Part shown: piece after piece, positions 1-8,762 of the stretch
Position numbering within the stretch: the first letter of the stretch is position 1
Layout: each line of letters opens with the position of its first letter
Origin: Candidatus Enterococcus courvalinii
GTDB lineage: Bacteria; Bacillota; Bacilli; Lactobacillales; Enterococcaceae
Reading direction: 5' to 3'
Length of the DNA stretch: 64,000 nucleotides
NCBI RefSeq assembly: GCF_017315945.1
Contig: NZ_JAFLWI010000016.1
Span: 186,001 to 250,000, forward strand
Notes under the pieces: generated by a model
What the model saw: only the letters and a program-made list of their open reading frames with translations
Told to the model about the DNA's origin: nothing
Database searches by the model: none
Translations under genes and position numbers: made by a program

Positions 1-7
1 TAAATAA

Positions 8-54
8 AAAAACTATTCAAACAAGGTAAAAGCCATTGCTTGAATAGTTTTTGT
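8..54 (-). terminator. Rho-independent terminator of the deoxynucleoside kinase gene
   Basis: The arms AAACTATTCAA and TTGAATAGTTT pair around a short loop. Read on the minus strand the hairpin is followed by a T-rich run, just past the stop codon of the kinase gene. The plus-strand side is also T-rich, so it may stop transcripts from both directions. Confidence 0.8.
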
Positions 55-714
55 TTAATATACAAATTGTTCTTGACGAATTTCCGCTAATTTTTCTTTC
101 ACAAGTCGGACGACTTCTTCTTTTGCCTGTGGATCTTCGACAAAATTATAACGATCTCCATCAATTTGGATCTTAGGACTTTCATCATAGTCTTCGTACC
201 ATTGATCATACCGACGATTCAATTCTTGATAATAGTCATATAAAGATGGATCAAAGGATAATTGTTCATACGAACGGCCACGCTTTTCAATTCGCTCCAA
301 CATGGTATCAAAAGAAACGCGAATATGAATCAGTAGATCAGGATTTTTTTTATGCGCTGCATAAGGTAATTCTTCCATCATATTTTCTAGTAATTCATCA
401 TAGACACGCACTTCTGTTTCTGTCGCTCTTCCTAAATCTGCATTCAAATGGAACAATAAAGAGTCTTCATAGATTGAACGATCCAAAACATTGTTATCAT
501 CCTTCATTGCTTGTTTAATACTTGCAAAACGTTTATTTAAAAAATAAATTTGTAATAAAAAAGCATATTGCTCAGGGTTAGCATAAAACAAAGGTAACAC
601 TTCATTATCATCGATTGATTCATAAAAAGCCTGACTATTAAATTCTTCAGCTATCATTTCTGTTAAACTTGACTTTCCTGCACCAATTGTACCAGCTAAA
701 ACGATCACGCTCAT
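55..714 (-). CDS. Deoxynucleoside kinase (deoxyadenosine/deoxyguanosine kinase family)
   Basis: This 219-residue protein belongs to the dNK family, which phosphorylates salvaged deoxynucleosides with ATP in the cytoplasm. The P-loop GTIGAGKSS lies at residues 8-16 and the family signature DRSIYED near residue 78; a basic lid-like stretch (RIEKRGRSYEQ) follows near residue 140. The length is usual for the family. The ATG is preceded by GGAGGT at good spacing. The gene is monocistronic, bounded by its own terminator and divergent from the mevalonate operon. Which deoxynucleoside it prefers cannot be read from the sequence; lactobacilli carry paired dAK/dGK enzymes, and only one copy lies in this window. 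Confidence 0.9.
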   Translation of the reverse strand: MSVIVLAGTIGAGKSSLTEMIAEEFNSQAFYESIDDNEVLPLFYANPEQYAFLLQIYFLNKRFASIKQAMKDDNNVLDRSIYEDSLLFHLNADLGRATETEVRVYDELLENMMEELPYAAHKKNPDLLIHIRVSFDTMLERIEKRGRSYEQLSFDPSLYDYYQELNRRYDQWYEDYDESPKIQIDGDRYNFVEDPQAKEEVVRLVKEKLAEIRQEQFVY

Positions 715-1043
715 TTACCTCCAACTCACTTCATCACTAAATATTGTATATGTTTTTCAATCTTTTTAAATATACCCCCAATATCTAGTAGTGTCAAATG
801 GAATTCATTGGAAATGATTTGACGAAAAACTCAAAAAAATTCTTAAGAAAACAGTGATTTTTGGTTAGAAAACGCATTCTTGGTTTTACTTATTGAGCGG
901 ATTTAGTAAAATAAGGAGGAAATGATTTTTGGTTTGCTTTTTTCTATAGTGTCAAACCAAATTCTCGTTGAGTAGCGCAACTATTTAGGGCGCTTTATTT
1001 TTTGTCTAAAAGTTACTGTTATGTGAGGAAAAGGAGTTAAGTT
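715..1043. other. Divergent intergenic region upstream of the mevalonate operon
   Basis: This 329-base gap contains a 7-bp inverted repeat (GTCAAAT at 793-799 with ATTTGAC at 817-823), a possible promoter at 880-909, a Shine-Dalgarno-like AAGGAGGA at 913-920 with a 17-codon frame behind it (922-975), and a weak hairpin with trailing T residues at 974-1004. I see no gene of normal size. Confidence 0.5.
880..909 (+). promoter_or_regulatory. Candidate promoter of the mevalonate operon
   Basis: TTGGTT at 880-885 is followed after 18 bases by TAGTAA at 904-909. Both boxes are imperfect, so this is only the best SigA candidate before mvk. It would give a leader of about 125 nt that includes the small hairpin at 974-994. 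Confidence 0.35.
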
Positions 1044-1994
1044 ATGGCAAACTATGGCCAAGGGGAATCAAGTGGAAAAATTATCTTGATGGGTGAACAT
1101 GCCGTTGTATACGGTGAACCGGCAATTGCCTTTCCATTTTATGCGACGAAAGTCACTGCACAATTTGAAACGTTAGCTGAAGACATCATTCAAGATGAAT
1201 TGTTTTCAGCTTATTATGTAGGAAAGTTGATTCACGCACCACAAGCACTCAAAAATATCAAAGCTTTAGTCACACAGTTAAAACAAGATCATGGTATCAA
1301 GGAGTCAATCAGTCTCACTATTGAAAGTACGATTCCTGCTGAACGCGGAATGGGGTCTAGTGCTGCCGTGGCAGTAGCAATCACACGTGCCTTTTATGAT
1401 TATCTTTCACTTTCATTAACACATGAAACGTTGTTAAGCTATGTTCAGATTTCTGAAAAAATTGCTCATGGCAACCCAAGTGGCATCGACGCTGCCGCTA
1501 CCAGTAGTCATAATCCAATCTATTTTGTTAAAGGGCAGCCTTTCGAGTATTTCACAATCAATTTGGATGCTTTTTTGATTGTTGCTGATACTGGAATCAA
1601 AGGACAGACGCGGGAAGCTGTTAAAGATGTCGCTCATTTATTTGAAAAAAACTCACACAAAACTGGACAAAAAATTCAACAATTAGGACAACTCACACAA
1701 AAAGCAAAACAAGCAATTATCCAGAATAATCCCGAAAATTTAGCACAAGTCATGAATCTGGCACAAGTGACCTTGAGAGAATTAACAATCAGTAATCACT
1801 TTCTAGATTTATTGATTGAAACAGCATTAAATGCTGGTGCTCTGGGAGCAAAATTAACTGGGGGCGGACGCGGTGGTTGCATGCTCGCTCTTGCTAAAAC
1901 AAAAACAGAAGCCCAAGCAATTTGTACCGCTCTGGAAGATGCTGGTGCTGTAGCTACTTGGATTCAAGGATTAGGAGTACATACCCATGTTTAA
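1044..1994 (+). CDS. mvk: Mevalonate kinase
   Basis: Mevalonate kinase (316 residues) makes 5-phosphomevalonate from mevalonate and ATP, the first of three GHMP-kinase-fold steps encoded here. The start carries GKIILMGEHAVVYGEPA, the central GHMP loop reads ERGMGSSAAVAVA around residue 105, and the C-terminal glycine motif is KLTGGGRGGC near residue 275. AAGGAG lies 7 bases before the ATG. The stop overlaps the start of mvaD by 8 bases, implying coupled translation. This is the first gene of the mvk-mvaD-mvaK2-fni operon. The upstream enzymes MvaS and MvaE are not in the window. Confidence 0.95.
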   Translation: MANYGQGESSGKIILMGEHAVVYGEPAIAFPFYATKVTAQFETLAEDIIQDELFSAYYVGKLIHAPQALKNIKALVTQLKQDHGIKESISLTIESTIPAERGMGSSAAVAVAITRAFYDYLSLSLTHETLLSYVQISEKIAHGNPSGIDAAATSSHNPIYFVKGQPFEYFTINLDAFLIVADTGIKGQTREAVKDVAHLFEKNSHKTGQKIQQLGQLTQKAKQAIIQNNPENLAQVMNLAQVTLRELTISNHFLDLLIETALNAGALGAKLTGGGRGGCMLALAKTKTEAQAICTALEDAGAVATWIQGLGVHTHV

Positions 1995-2964
1995 AGGAAA
2001 AGCTCGTGCTTACACGAATATTGCACTCATCAAATATTGGGGAAAAAAAGATGAAGCGCTCATTTTACCAATGAATAATAGTTTATCTCTTACACTAGAT
2101 GCTTTTTATACCGAAACAGAAGTTATTTTCTCTGATACTTTCACAAAGGATGAATTTTATTTGGACGGTGAGCAACAAAACGACAAAGCAACGAAAAAAA
2201 TAAGTACTTTCCTCGATCTCGTGCGAGAAAAAGGACAAACAACGCTCAACGCGAAAGTTATCAGTCAAAATTTTGTTCCTACAGCTGCAGGACTTGCTTC
2301 CTCAGCGAGTGGCTTAGCTGCGTTAGCTGGTGCTTGTAATGAAGCACTTCAATTAGGATTAGATGATACTGGATTATCTCGATTAGCTCGTCGAGGCTCT
2401 GGTTCAGCGTGTCGGAGTATTTACGGTGGATTTGTTGAGTGGGAAAAAGGATTTGACGATCTTACTTCCTATGCAAAGCAAATTTCTTCTGATGGTTTTG
2501 AAGATGATCTAGCTATGGTCTTTTTATTACTAAACGATCAACAAAAAGACGTTTCTAGTCGGGATGGTATGCGTCGTACAGTTGAAACTTCCAGCTTTTA
2601 TCAAGGTTGGCTTGACTCATTGGATGCAGATTTAGCCCAGTTAAAGCAAGCAATTACGGATAAAAATTTCCAATCTTTAGGTGAAACAATGGAACGAAAC
2701 GCATTAAAAATGCATGGAACTACACTAGCAGCAAACCCACCATTTACTTACTGGTCTCCTGATAGTTTAAGAGCAATGCAAGCGGTCCGTGATTTGAGAA
2801 AACAAGGCGTTCCTTGTTACTTTACAATGGACGCTGGGCCAAATGTAAAAATTTTAGTTGAGAAAAAACATGTAACTACAGTCAAAACAGCTTGTAGTCA
2901 TTTATTTAGCAAAAAACAAGTCGTTTCAGCCCAAGCGGGTTCTGGAATGACGATTATCAAATAA
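1987..2964 (+). CDS. mvaD: Diphosphomevalonate decarboxylase
   Basis: The 325-residue protein decarboxylates 5-diphosphomevalonate with ATP to isopentenyl diphosphate. The family start YTNIALIKYWGK is at residues 9-20, the phosphate loop region AAGLASSASGLAA near residue 100, and the diagnostic SGSACRSIYGGFVEW near residue 138. The length is usual. The ATG lies inside the last codons of mvk. Its product IPP is the substrate of Fni, encoded two genes downstream. Nothing unusual in the catalytic motifs. Confidence 0.95.
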   Translation: MFKGKARAYTNIALIKYWGKKDEALILPMNNSLSLTLDAFYTETEVIFSDTFTKDEFYLDGEQQNDKATKKISTFLDLVREKGQTTLNAKVISQNFVPTAAGLASSASGLAALAGACNEALQLGLDDTGLSRLARRGSGSACRSIYGGFVEWEKGFDDLTSYAKQISSDGFEDDLAMVFLLLNDQQKDVSSRDGMRRTVETSSFYQGWLDSLDADLAQLKQAITDKNFQSLGETMERNALKMHGTTLAANPPFTYWSPDSLRAMQAVRDLRKQGVPCYFTMDAGPNVKILVEKKHVTTVKTACSHLFSKKQVVSAQAGSGMTIIK

Positions 2965-2976
2965 AGGGAGATTTTT

Positions 2977-4062
2977 ATGATTGAAGTATCTGCACCGGGA
3001 AAACTTTACATTGCTGGTGAGTATGCAGTTGTAGAAACTGGGCATCCTGCCATCATCGTAGCTGTCGACCAATTTGTCACAGTAACTGTCGAAGCGGCTA
3101 GAAAAGTAGGAAGTATCCAGTCTGCACAATATAGTGAGATGCCAATTCGTTGGACTAGAAGAAATGGTGAACTAGTTTTAGATATTCGAGAAAATCCATT
3201 CCATTATATTTTGGCAGCAATTCGGTTAACTGAAAAATATGCACAAGAAAAAAATAGTTTGCTTTCTTTTTATGACTTGAAAGTAACCAGCGAGCTAGAT
3301 AGTTCAAACGGTCGAAAATATGGCCTTGGTTCAAGTGGTGCAGTGACAGTAGCAACTGTTAAAGCATTAAATATTTTTTATGATTTGCACCTAAGCCAGT
3401 TGGAAATTTTTAAAATTGCTGCCTTAGCAAATTTAGCTGTTCAAGACAATGGCTCTTGCGGAGATATTGCTGCTAGTTGTTATGGTGGTTGGATTGCTTT
3501 TTCGACTTTTGATCATCGTTGGGTCCAACAACAAGAAAAACAGCAAACAATTAGCGAGTTACTTGCAATGGATTGGCCGGGACTTTCGATTGAGCCCCTT
3601 GAAGCACCAAAAGATTTACGGTTGCTCATTGGTTGGACAGGTAGCCCAGCTTCTACTTCTGATTTAGTTGATCAAGTTCATCGTTCACGAAAAGACAAAA
3701 GGACTGCTTATGAAATATTTCTTAGCAATAGTGAAAGTTGTGTCAATCAAATGATTCAAGGATTCAAGCAGAATGATGTTGCTCTAATTCAAAAACAAAT
3801 TCGTCAAAACCGTCAATTGTTACGCAACTTATCGAACGTTACCGGTGTAGTTATTGAAACACCCGCGTTAAATGAGTTATGTAACTTAGCAGAAGAATAC
3901 GAAGGTGCCGCTAAGTCTTCTGGCGCTGGTGGTGGTGATTGTGGTATCGTGATCGTTGATCAAAAATCGGGGATTTTACCATTAATGAGTGCATGGGAAA
4001 ATGCAGAAATCACACCACTTCCACTTCACGTTTATAGTTATCGGAGAAAGGACCAATCATGA
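2977..4062 (+). CDS. mvaK2: Phosphomevalonate kinase
   Basis: This 361-residue GHMP kinase converts 5-phosphomevalonate to 5-diphosphomevalonate. Motif 1 is APGKLYIAGEYAVVE at the N-terminus, motif 2 GLGSSGAVTVATVKAL near residue 117, and motif 3 KSSGAGGGDCGI near residue 325. It starts 12 bases after mvaD behind AAAGGGAG, and its stop overlaps the fni start as ATGA. The order of kinase, decarboxylase, second kinase and isomerase is the usual Gram-positive coccus arrangement. Confidence 0.95.
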   Translation: MIEVSAPGKLYIAGEYAVVETGHPAIIVAVDQFVTVTVEAARKVGSIQSAQYSEMPIRWTRRNGELVLDIRENPFHYILAAIRLTEKYAQEKNSLLSFYDLKVTSELDSSNGRKYGLGSSGAVTVATVKALNIFYDLHLSQLEIFKIAALANLAVQDNGSCGDIAASCYGGWIAFSTFDHRWVQQQEKQQTISELLAMDWPGLSIEPLEAPKDLRLLIGWTGSPASTSDLVDQVHRSRKDKRTAYEIFLSNSESCVNQMIQGFKQNDVALIQKQIRQNRQLLRNLSNVTGVVIETPALNELCNLAEEYEGAAKSSGAGGGDCGIVIVDQKSGILPLMSAWENAEITPLPLHVYSYRRKDQS

Positions 4063-5102
4063 ATCGAAAAGACGAACATGTTTCATTAGCTAAGGCTTTT
4101 CATAATAAGCAAAAAAATGAATTTGACGCTGTTCACCTCGTTCATACTGCGTTGCCACAGTTAGCGACAACGGATGTCGACTTATCAACGAATGTTGCTG
4201 GCTTTACCTTGACCAGCCCGTTTTATATCAACGCTATCACTGGTGGTAGCGAAAAAACGAAAAAAATCAATCGTGACCTCGCAATTGTTGCACGCGAAAC
4301 TGATTTGATGATTGCAACAGGTTCAGTTAGTGCTGCTTTGAAAGACTCCAGTTTAATTGACAGTTATACCGTGATGCGTGAAGAATATCCTGAAGGAAAG
4401 ATTCTTGCTAATATTGGTGCTGGAGCTTCTGTTGAAAAAGCACAAGAAGCGATCCAATTGTTCCATGCAGACGCTTTGCAAATTCATCTCAATGCTCCTC
4501 AAGAATTAGTCATGCCTGAAGGGGACCGTGATTTTTCAAACTGGTTGGCGTTGATTCAAGCAATTCAGCAAGCAATCACTGTACCTTTAATCGTAAAGGA
4601 AGTCGGTTTCGGTATGACACGTGAAACAATCGAACAACTCGCACAAATCGGTGTCAAAACCATTGATGTCAGTGGACGTGGCGGAACTAGCTTTACTCAG
4701 ATTGAAAATGCTCGTCGAAAAAACCGTGAGTTAACTTATCTCGCTGATTGGGGACAGTCAACCGTCACCTCATTACTCGAAGCACACGAAGCCAATGCTA
4801 CTGTTGAAGTGCTTGCCTCTGGCGGTATACGTTCTGCATATGACATTTTCAAAGCTCTTTGTTTAGGCGCTCAAGCTGCGGGTACTTCTGGTACAGTTTT
4901 AACACACCTAATGAATCACGGCGTAGAAGAAACCATTTCATTGATTAAGCAATGGCAAGAAGAACTACGGTTGCTCTATACTTTAGTTGGTGCTAGAACA
5001 ACAAATGATTTAAAGTATCAGTCACTTATTTTTTCTGGTGCCGTCAAAGATTGGTGTGAAGCTAGAGAAATATCTTTAGTAAAATACGGACGTCGAAAAT
5101 AA
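4059..5102 (+). CDS. fni: Type II isopentenyl-diphosphate delta-isomerase (FMN-dependent)
   Basis: This 347-residue enzyme interconverts IPP and DMAPP using reduced FMN and NAD(P)H; it is unrelated to the type I enzyme. INAITGGSEKTKKIN near residue 64 and the phosphate-binding LASGGIRSAYDIFKA near residue 253 are typical of the TIM-barrel flavoenzyme family. It closes the isoprenoid operon (4-base overlap with mvaK2) and is followed by a strong bidirectional terminator. Confidence 0.95.
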   Translation: MNRKDEHVSLAKAFHNKQKNEFDAVHLVHTALPQLATTDVDLSTNVAGFTLTSPFYINAITGGSEKTKKINRDLAIVARETDLMIATGSVSAALKDSSLIDSYTVMREEYPEGKILANIGAGASVEKAQEAIQLFHADALQIHLNAPQELVMPEGDRDFSNWLALIQAIQQAITVPLIVKEVGFGMTRETIEQLAQIGVKTIDVSGRGGTSFTQIENARRKNRELTYLADWGQSTVTSLLEAHEANATVEVLASGGIRSAYDIFKALCLGAQAAGTSGTVLTHLMNHGVEETISLIKQWQEELRLLYTLVGARTTNDLKYQSLIFSGAVKDWCEAREISLVKYGRRK

Positions 5103-5240
5103 CTGTTCTTAAACTATATTAAGCTAAAATCGATCAACGTTGAGGAACAAGCTTCATCCCAGAATAGTTGTTATACCTATTCGAGAGTATTCGGCATAGT
5201 TTCCCACAAAGTAGCTTTTAGGACACCGTGTATTCGCAAA

Positions 5241-5288
5241 AAAAGTGGCTGGAACATAATCAAATTGATTATGTTCCAGACACTTTTT
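5241..5288. terminator. Bidirectional terminator between fni and kduD
   Basis: A long hairpin pairs AGTGgCTGGAACATAATC with GATTATGTTCCAGaCACT around a short loop and has A-runs before and T-runs after it, so it can end both the plus-strand mevalonate operon and the minus-strand uronate operon. Confidence 0.9.
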
Positions 5289-5320
5289 AGTTTAATTGAA
5301 AGAAAGAATCTGCTATTTCC

Positions 5321-6124
5321 CTATGGTTGCTTACCAATATATGCCAAAATTCCACCATCTACATACAAGATGTGTCCATTAACAAAATCTGAAGCACCCG
5401 AAGCAAGAAAAATGGCAGGTCCAGCTAAATCACTCGGTTCACCCCAACGTGCAGCGGGTGTTCTCCCTACGATAAATTGATCGAATGGATGGCGTTCGCC
5501 ATTTTCTTGTAGTTCTCTAAGGGGCGCTGTTTGTGGCGTTGCAATATATCCAGGGCCAATACCATTACATTGAATATTGTATTGTCCATACTCAGAAGCG
5601 ATGTTCTTTGTTAACATCTTCAAACCGCCTTTTGCAGCAGCATATGCACTAACAGTTTCACGACCTAGCTCACTCATCATCGAACAAATATTGATAATTT
5701 TCCCGCCACCCTTTTCAATCATATCTGGGATAACGGCTTTTGCTACGATAAATGGTGCATTCAGATCAACATCAATGACTTGTCGAAAATCAGCTGCACT
5801 CATTTCAATCATTGGTGTTCGCTTGATGATTCCTGCATTGTTCACCAAAATATTTACCGAACCAACCTCTTCTTTGATTTGTTTTGTCATCGCTTGAACA
5901 GCTTCTTCATCCGTTACATCACAAACATATCCTTTTGCATCAATACCAGCTTCTTGATAGTGTTTGATTCCCTCATCAACAGATTCTTGTGTCAAATTAT
6001 TAAAAACGATTGTTGCGCCTGCTGATGCTAATGCACGAGCAATCTCAAAACCAATTCCATAAACCGCACCTGTAACAAGTGCAACTTTTCCATCTAATCG
6101 AAAGCTATCCATTGTAAAATCCAT
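5321..6124 (-). CDS. kduD: Short-chain dehydrogenase, 2-dehydro-3-deoxy-D-gluconate 5-dehydrogenase (KduD/DhuD type)
   Basis: The 267-residue SDR protein has the cofactor motif TGAVYGIG near residue 18, NNAG near residue 95 and the catalytic SAYAAAKGG (YxxxK) near residue 162, ending in VDGGILA. In pectin and glycosaminoglycan breakdown KduD reduces 3-deoxy-D-glycero-2,5-hexodiulosonate to 2-keto-3-deoxygluconate. The frame is open further upstream, but AAGGAG at 8 bases before this ATG fixes the start. It is the last gene of eda-kdgK-kduI-kduD. Gluconate 5-dehydrogenase is a close relative and sequence alone does not exclude it; the kduI neighbour makes KduD the better call. Confidence 0.85.
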   Translation of the reverse strand: MDFTMDSFRLDGKVALVTGAVYGIGFEIARALASAGATIVFNNLTQESVDEGIKHYQEAGIDAKGYVCDVTDEEAVQAMTKQIKEEVGSVNILVNNAGIIKRTPMIEMSAADFRQVIDVDLNAPFIVAKAVIPDMIEKGGGKIINICSMMSELGRETVSAYAAAKGGLKMLTKNIASEYGQYNIQCNGIGPGYIATPQTAPLRELQENGERHPFDQFIVGRTPAARWGEPSDLAGPAIFLASGASDFVNGHILYVDGGILAYIGKQP

Positions 6125-6147
6125 AATGATTTCTCCTTTATATTGGT

Positions 6148-6990
6148 TTATTTTAATTGATCCATTTGAACCATATCCATGTCTGTATAGGTGATATTTT
6201 CTCCACACATTGCCCAAATAAATGAATAATTACTTGTCCCAACACCTGAGTGGATCGACCAACTTGGTGAAATGACGGCTTGTTCATTCGCAACCACCAA
6301 ATGTTTTGTTTCATCTGGTTTACCCATCATATGAAATACACGAGTGTCGTCATTTGCATAATCAAAGTAAACATACGCTTCCATTCGACGTTCATGCGTA
6401 TGACAAGGCATAGTATTCCAAGCACTACCTGGTTCTAAAATCGTATAACCCATTTGAAGCTGACAACTTTCGCAAACATTTGGATGAATGTATTGATAAA
6501 TTTTTCGTTCATTCAATGTAACGCCTTCACCTGTTTCCATTGGCTTGATTTGATCAATACTAATTTTTACATTGGGATATTTATGATGCGCTGGCGCACT
6601 ACTCAAATAAAATTTTGCTGGATTTTCAGCATCTTCAGAAGAAAAAATTACTTCTTTCGTTTCTTTCCCAATATAGTAACCATCTTGTTTTTGCATCGGT
6701 TCTTTTTGTCCGTCAATTTCAATAAAACCAGGACCACCAATATTGATGACACCTAATTCACGACGTTCTAAGAAATAGTCAACACCTAGTTCTTTATCTA
6801 ATTTGATTTCTAAAGTAGTTGTTGTAGGCGTCACTCCGCCAAAGATCATGCGATCGTTGTGCGTATAAGTCAAACGAATTTCTCCAGGAACAAATACTTT
6901 TTCAACTAAAAATTCATCTCGTAACTGCTCCGTAGAATAATGACGGATATCTTCCGGACTATGTGTATAACGTGTTTTCATTTCTTGCAT
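6148..6990 (-). CDS. kduI: 5-dehydro-4-deoxy-D-glucuronate isomerase
   Basis: This 280-residue cupin isomerase converts 5-keto-4-deoxyuronate to the 2,5-diketo acid that KduD reduces. The metal-binding segment CHTHERRMEAYVYF is at about residue 190, and a further histidine is in SIHSGVGTSNYSFIWA near residue 240, as in zinc-dependent KduI proteins. The longest frame begins 28 codons earlier, but GGGAGAG sits 8-9 bases before this ATG and family proteins start here. It lies 14 bases after kdgK and 23 before kduD, clearly one operon. Confidence 0.92.
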   Translation of the reverse strand: MQEMKTRYTHSPEDIRHYSTEQLRDEFLVEKVFVPGEIRLTYTHNDRMIFGGVTPTTTTLEIKLDKELGVDYFLERRELGVINIGGPGFIEIDGQKEPMQKQDGYYIGKETKEVIFSSEDAENPAKFYLSSAPAHHKYPNVKISIDQIKPMETGEGVTLNERKIYQYIHPNVCESCQLQMGYTILEPGSAWNTMPCHTHERRMEAYVYFDYANDDTRVFHMMGKPDETKHLVVANEQAVISPSWSIHSGVGTSNYSFIWAMCGENITYTDMDMVQMDQLK

Positions 6991-7004
6991 AATAAATACT
7001 CTCC

Positions 7005-8015
7005 CTATCGTATAATTTTTCCAGAACCACAGGTTAAAAATTGTGTGACTTCTTCTTGACTGAATTGATTGCAATCACCATGAACCGTATGTTTTAACGC
7101 GGATGCAGCTGTCGCAAAGTTGATTATTTCCTGCGGTGACATGCTCGACAATATACCATGTAGTATCCCTCCAGCAAAAGCATCACCACCTCCAACACGA
7201 TCAATGATCGGTTCGATTTCATGAACTTGTGATTCAAAATAAGTTTCATCCATCCATAAGGTTCCTACTAGTTGATTTGCGCTAGCTGAATAAACTTTTC
7301 TTTTGGTTGAATAGAATGCTTTAATCGTTGGAAACTTCTCTTGCATTTTTTGATAATAATAAATCAGAGGTTCTGTTTCTTTTTCTGGTGCTTTGTGTAT
7401 TCCCAACAAGTAAAGCGCATCCATTTCTCCAGCTGAACAAATATCTACTAAAGGTAACAATTGCTTGATTACTTGGCTTGCTTCTTCTTGTGACCATAGT
7501 TTACCGCGATAATTGATGTCAAAACTAATCAAGCAGCCTGCTTCTTTCGCCACTTCCATCAATCTTTTTGTCATCTGCTGCCATTCGATAGACAAAGCAG
7601 GTGTGATTCCAGAGACATGGAAGATGTCAACGCCTTCAAATAAATTTTCTAATGACCATTCGATTTCTGTCATTGTCGCAAAGCTGGAACCCGCTCGATC
7701 ATAGATGACTGAGGCTGCTCGCTCTCCAACTCCAGCTTCCATATAATATGTCCCTAATCGCTTACCACCCCGTAACAAGTAATTAGTTGACACACCATAG
7801 CTTTGAAGATGTTTCTGAACGGCATTACCTAAAGCGTGTGCCGGGACTTTACTAGCAAAAATAGTTTCATGTCCATAATTTGCTAATGAGATAGCAACAT
7901 TGGCTTCACCGCCACCATAATCAGCTCTGAACTGTTCACTTTTAATGATACGTGTTCCTTGAGTTGTCGATAATCGCAACATGATTTCTCCAAGAGTTAC
8001 CACTTTTCCCATCAT
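7005..8015 (-). CDS. kdgK: 2-keto-3-deoxygluconate kinase
   Basis: A PfkB-family sugar kinase (336 residues) with an N-terminal MGKVVTLGEIMLRLS, the sugar-site YGGGEANVAISLANYG near residue 33, and the catalytic anion hole VGGGDAFAGGILHG near residue 285 with aspartate as base. It phosphorylates KDG to KDPG. Two consecutive ATG codons start the frame, 3 bases after the eda stop, so translation is probably coupled. Position between eda and kduI makes KDG kinase much more likely than another PfkB activity. Confidence 0.9.
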   Translation of the reverse strand: MMGKVVTLGEIMLRLSTTQGTRIIKSEQFRADYGGGEANVAISLANYGHETIFASKVPAHALGNAVQKHLQSYGVSTNYLLRGGKRLGTYYMEAGVGERAASVIYDRAGSSFATMTEIEWSLENLFEGVDIFHVSGITPALSIEWQQMTKRLMEVAKEAGCLISFDINYRGKLWSQEEASQVIKQLLPLVDICSAGEMDALYLLGIHKAPEKETEPLIYYYQKMQEKFPTIKAFYSTKRKVYSASANQLVGTLWMDETYFESQVHEIEPIIDRVGGGDAFAGGILHGILSSMSPQEIINFATAASALKHTVHGDCNQFSQEEVTQFLTCGSGKIIR

Positions 8016-8018
8016 GAA

Positions 8019-8663
8019 TTACCCCGCGATTTCTTTCATTTTCGCTGCATATTGCTTAGCTACTTCTGTCACTTTCTCAAAATCACCCGTAGCAGCTGGT
8101 GCAAGTAAATTACCACCCACACCTACAGTCACCACACCAGCATCAAACCAGTCCTGCATATTTTCTAAACTTACACCACCAGTTGGCATAATGTTGACTT
8201 GTGGCATAGGTGCTTTGAATGCAGAAACAATACTTGGACCAAATGCACTACCAGGAAATAATTTCACGATATCAACACCACTCTTCAGTGCTGTTTTGAT
8301 TTCATCAATCGTCATGCACCCTGGTAAATAAGGCACTTGATATAAATTACATAACTCCGCCGTTTCTTTATCAAAACATGGGCTAACAATATATTCTGCA
8401 CCAGCTAAAATCGCTAAGCGAGCAGTTACTGCATCTAAAACCGTTCCAGCTCCAATGACAATCTCTTCTTGTTCTTGATAAGTTGCTAAAAGTTCTTTGA
8501 TCACTTGATCTGCTTGTGGCACAGTAAACGTAAGCTCGATTCCTGTTAAGCCACCTTTGATAATTGCATGACAAGCATTCAGAGCTTCTTCACTTGTTTT
8601 TCCACGAACTACAGCAATCACACCGGCATTTTTCAATCGAGATAAAATATCAATTTTTTTCAT
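8019..8663 (-). CDS. eda: KDPG/KHG aldolase
   Basis: The 214-residue class I aldolase splits 2-keto-3-deoxy-6-phosphogluconate to pyruvate and glyceraldehyde-3-phosphate. AVVRGKTSEEA near the start, GIELTFTVPQA with the catalytic glutamate, GAGTVLD, and the Schiff-base region YIVSPCFDKE followed by VKLFPGSAFG are all present. A GTG three codons earlier is possible, but AAAGG lies about 9 bases before this ATG, which I prefer. It is the first gene of the uronate operon, behind a clear promoter. Confidence 0.9.
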   Translation of the reverse strand: MKKIDILSRLKNAGVIAVVRGKTSEEALNACHAIIKGGLTGIELTFTVPQADQVIKELLATYQEQEEIVIGAGTVLDAVTARLAILAGAEYIVSPCFDKETAELCNLYQVPYLPGCMTIDEIKTALKSGVDIVKLFPGSAFGPSIVSAFKAPMPQVNIMPTGGVSLENMQDWFDAGVVTVGVGGNLLAPAATGDFEKVTEVAKQYAAKMKEIAG

Positions 8664-8725
8664 TTTCCCCACCCTTTATTTCCTATTTAGAAATCAAGTT
8701 TTATAATTTGGAAATCTATACTCGT

Positions 8726-8753
8726 ATTATAAAGGAGAAAAGAAAAAATGCAA
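8726..8753 (-). promoter_or_regulatory. Promoter of the eda-kdgK-kduI-kduD operon
   Basis: Read on the minus strand, TTGCAT (8748-8753) is followed after 16 bases by a perfect TATAAT (8726-8731). It lies between the IclR gene and eda, giving the operon its own promoter. Downstream on the minus strand is an imperfect inverted repeat with GAAAT/ATTTC elements (about 8680-8720) that could be the IclR operator. Confidence 0.75.
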
Positions 8754-8762
8754 ACGCTTTTT
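8749..8762 (-). promoter_or_regulatory. Candidate cre box (CcpA site) at the uronate operon promoter
   Basis: The minus strand reads AAAAAGCGTTTGCA, which fits the CcpA consensus TGWAANCGNTNNCA at 12 of 14 positions (only the leading TG is missing). It overlaps the -35 box, a position where CcpA binding represses. This fits carbon catabolite control of a peripheral sugar-acid pathway. Confidence 0.55.

Noticed and set aside
5265-5480. 71-codon plus-strand frame
   Set aside because: It begins inside the fni/kduD terminator and overlaps kduD on the other strand.
5321-6217. Longer N-terminus for KduD (298 residues)
   Set aside because: The extra 31 residues overlap the end of kduI, lack SDR similarity, and AAGGAG stands before the internal ATG.
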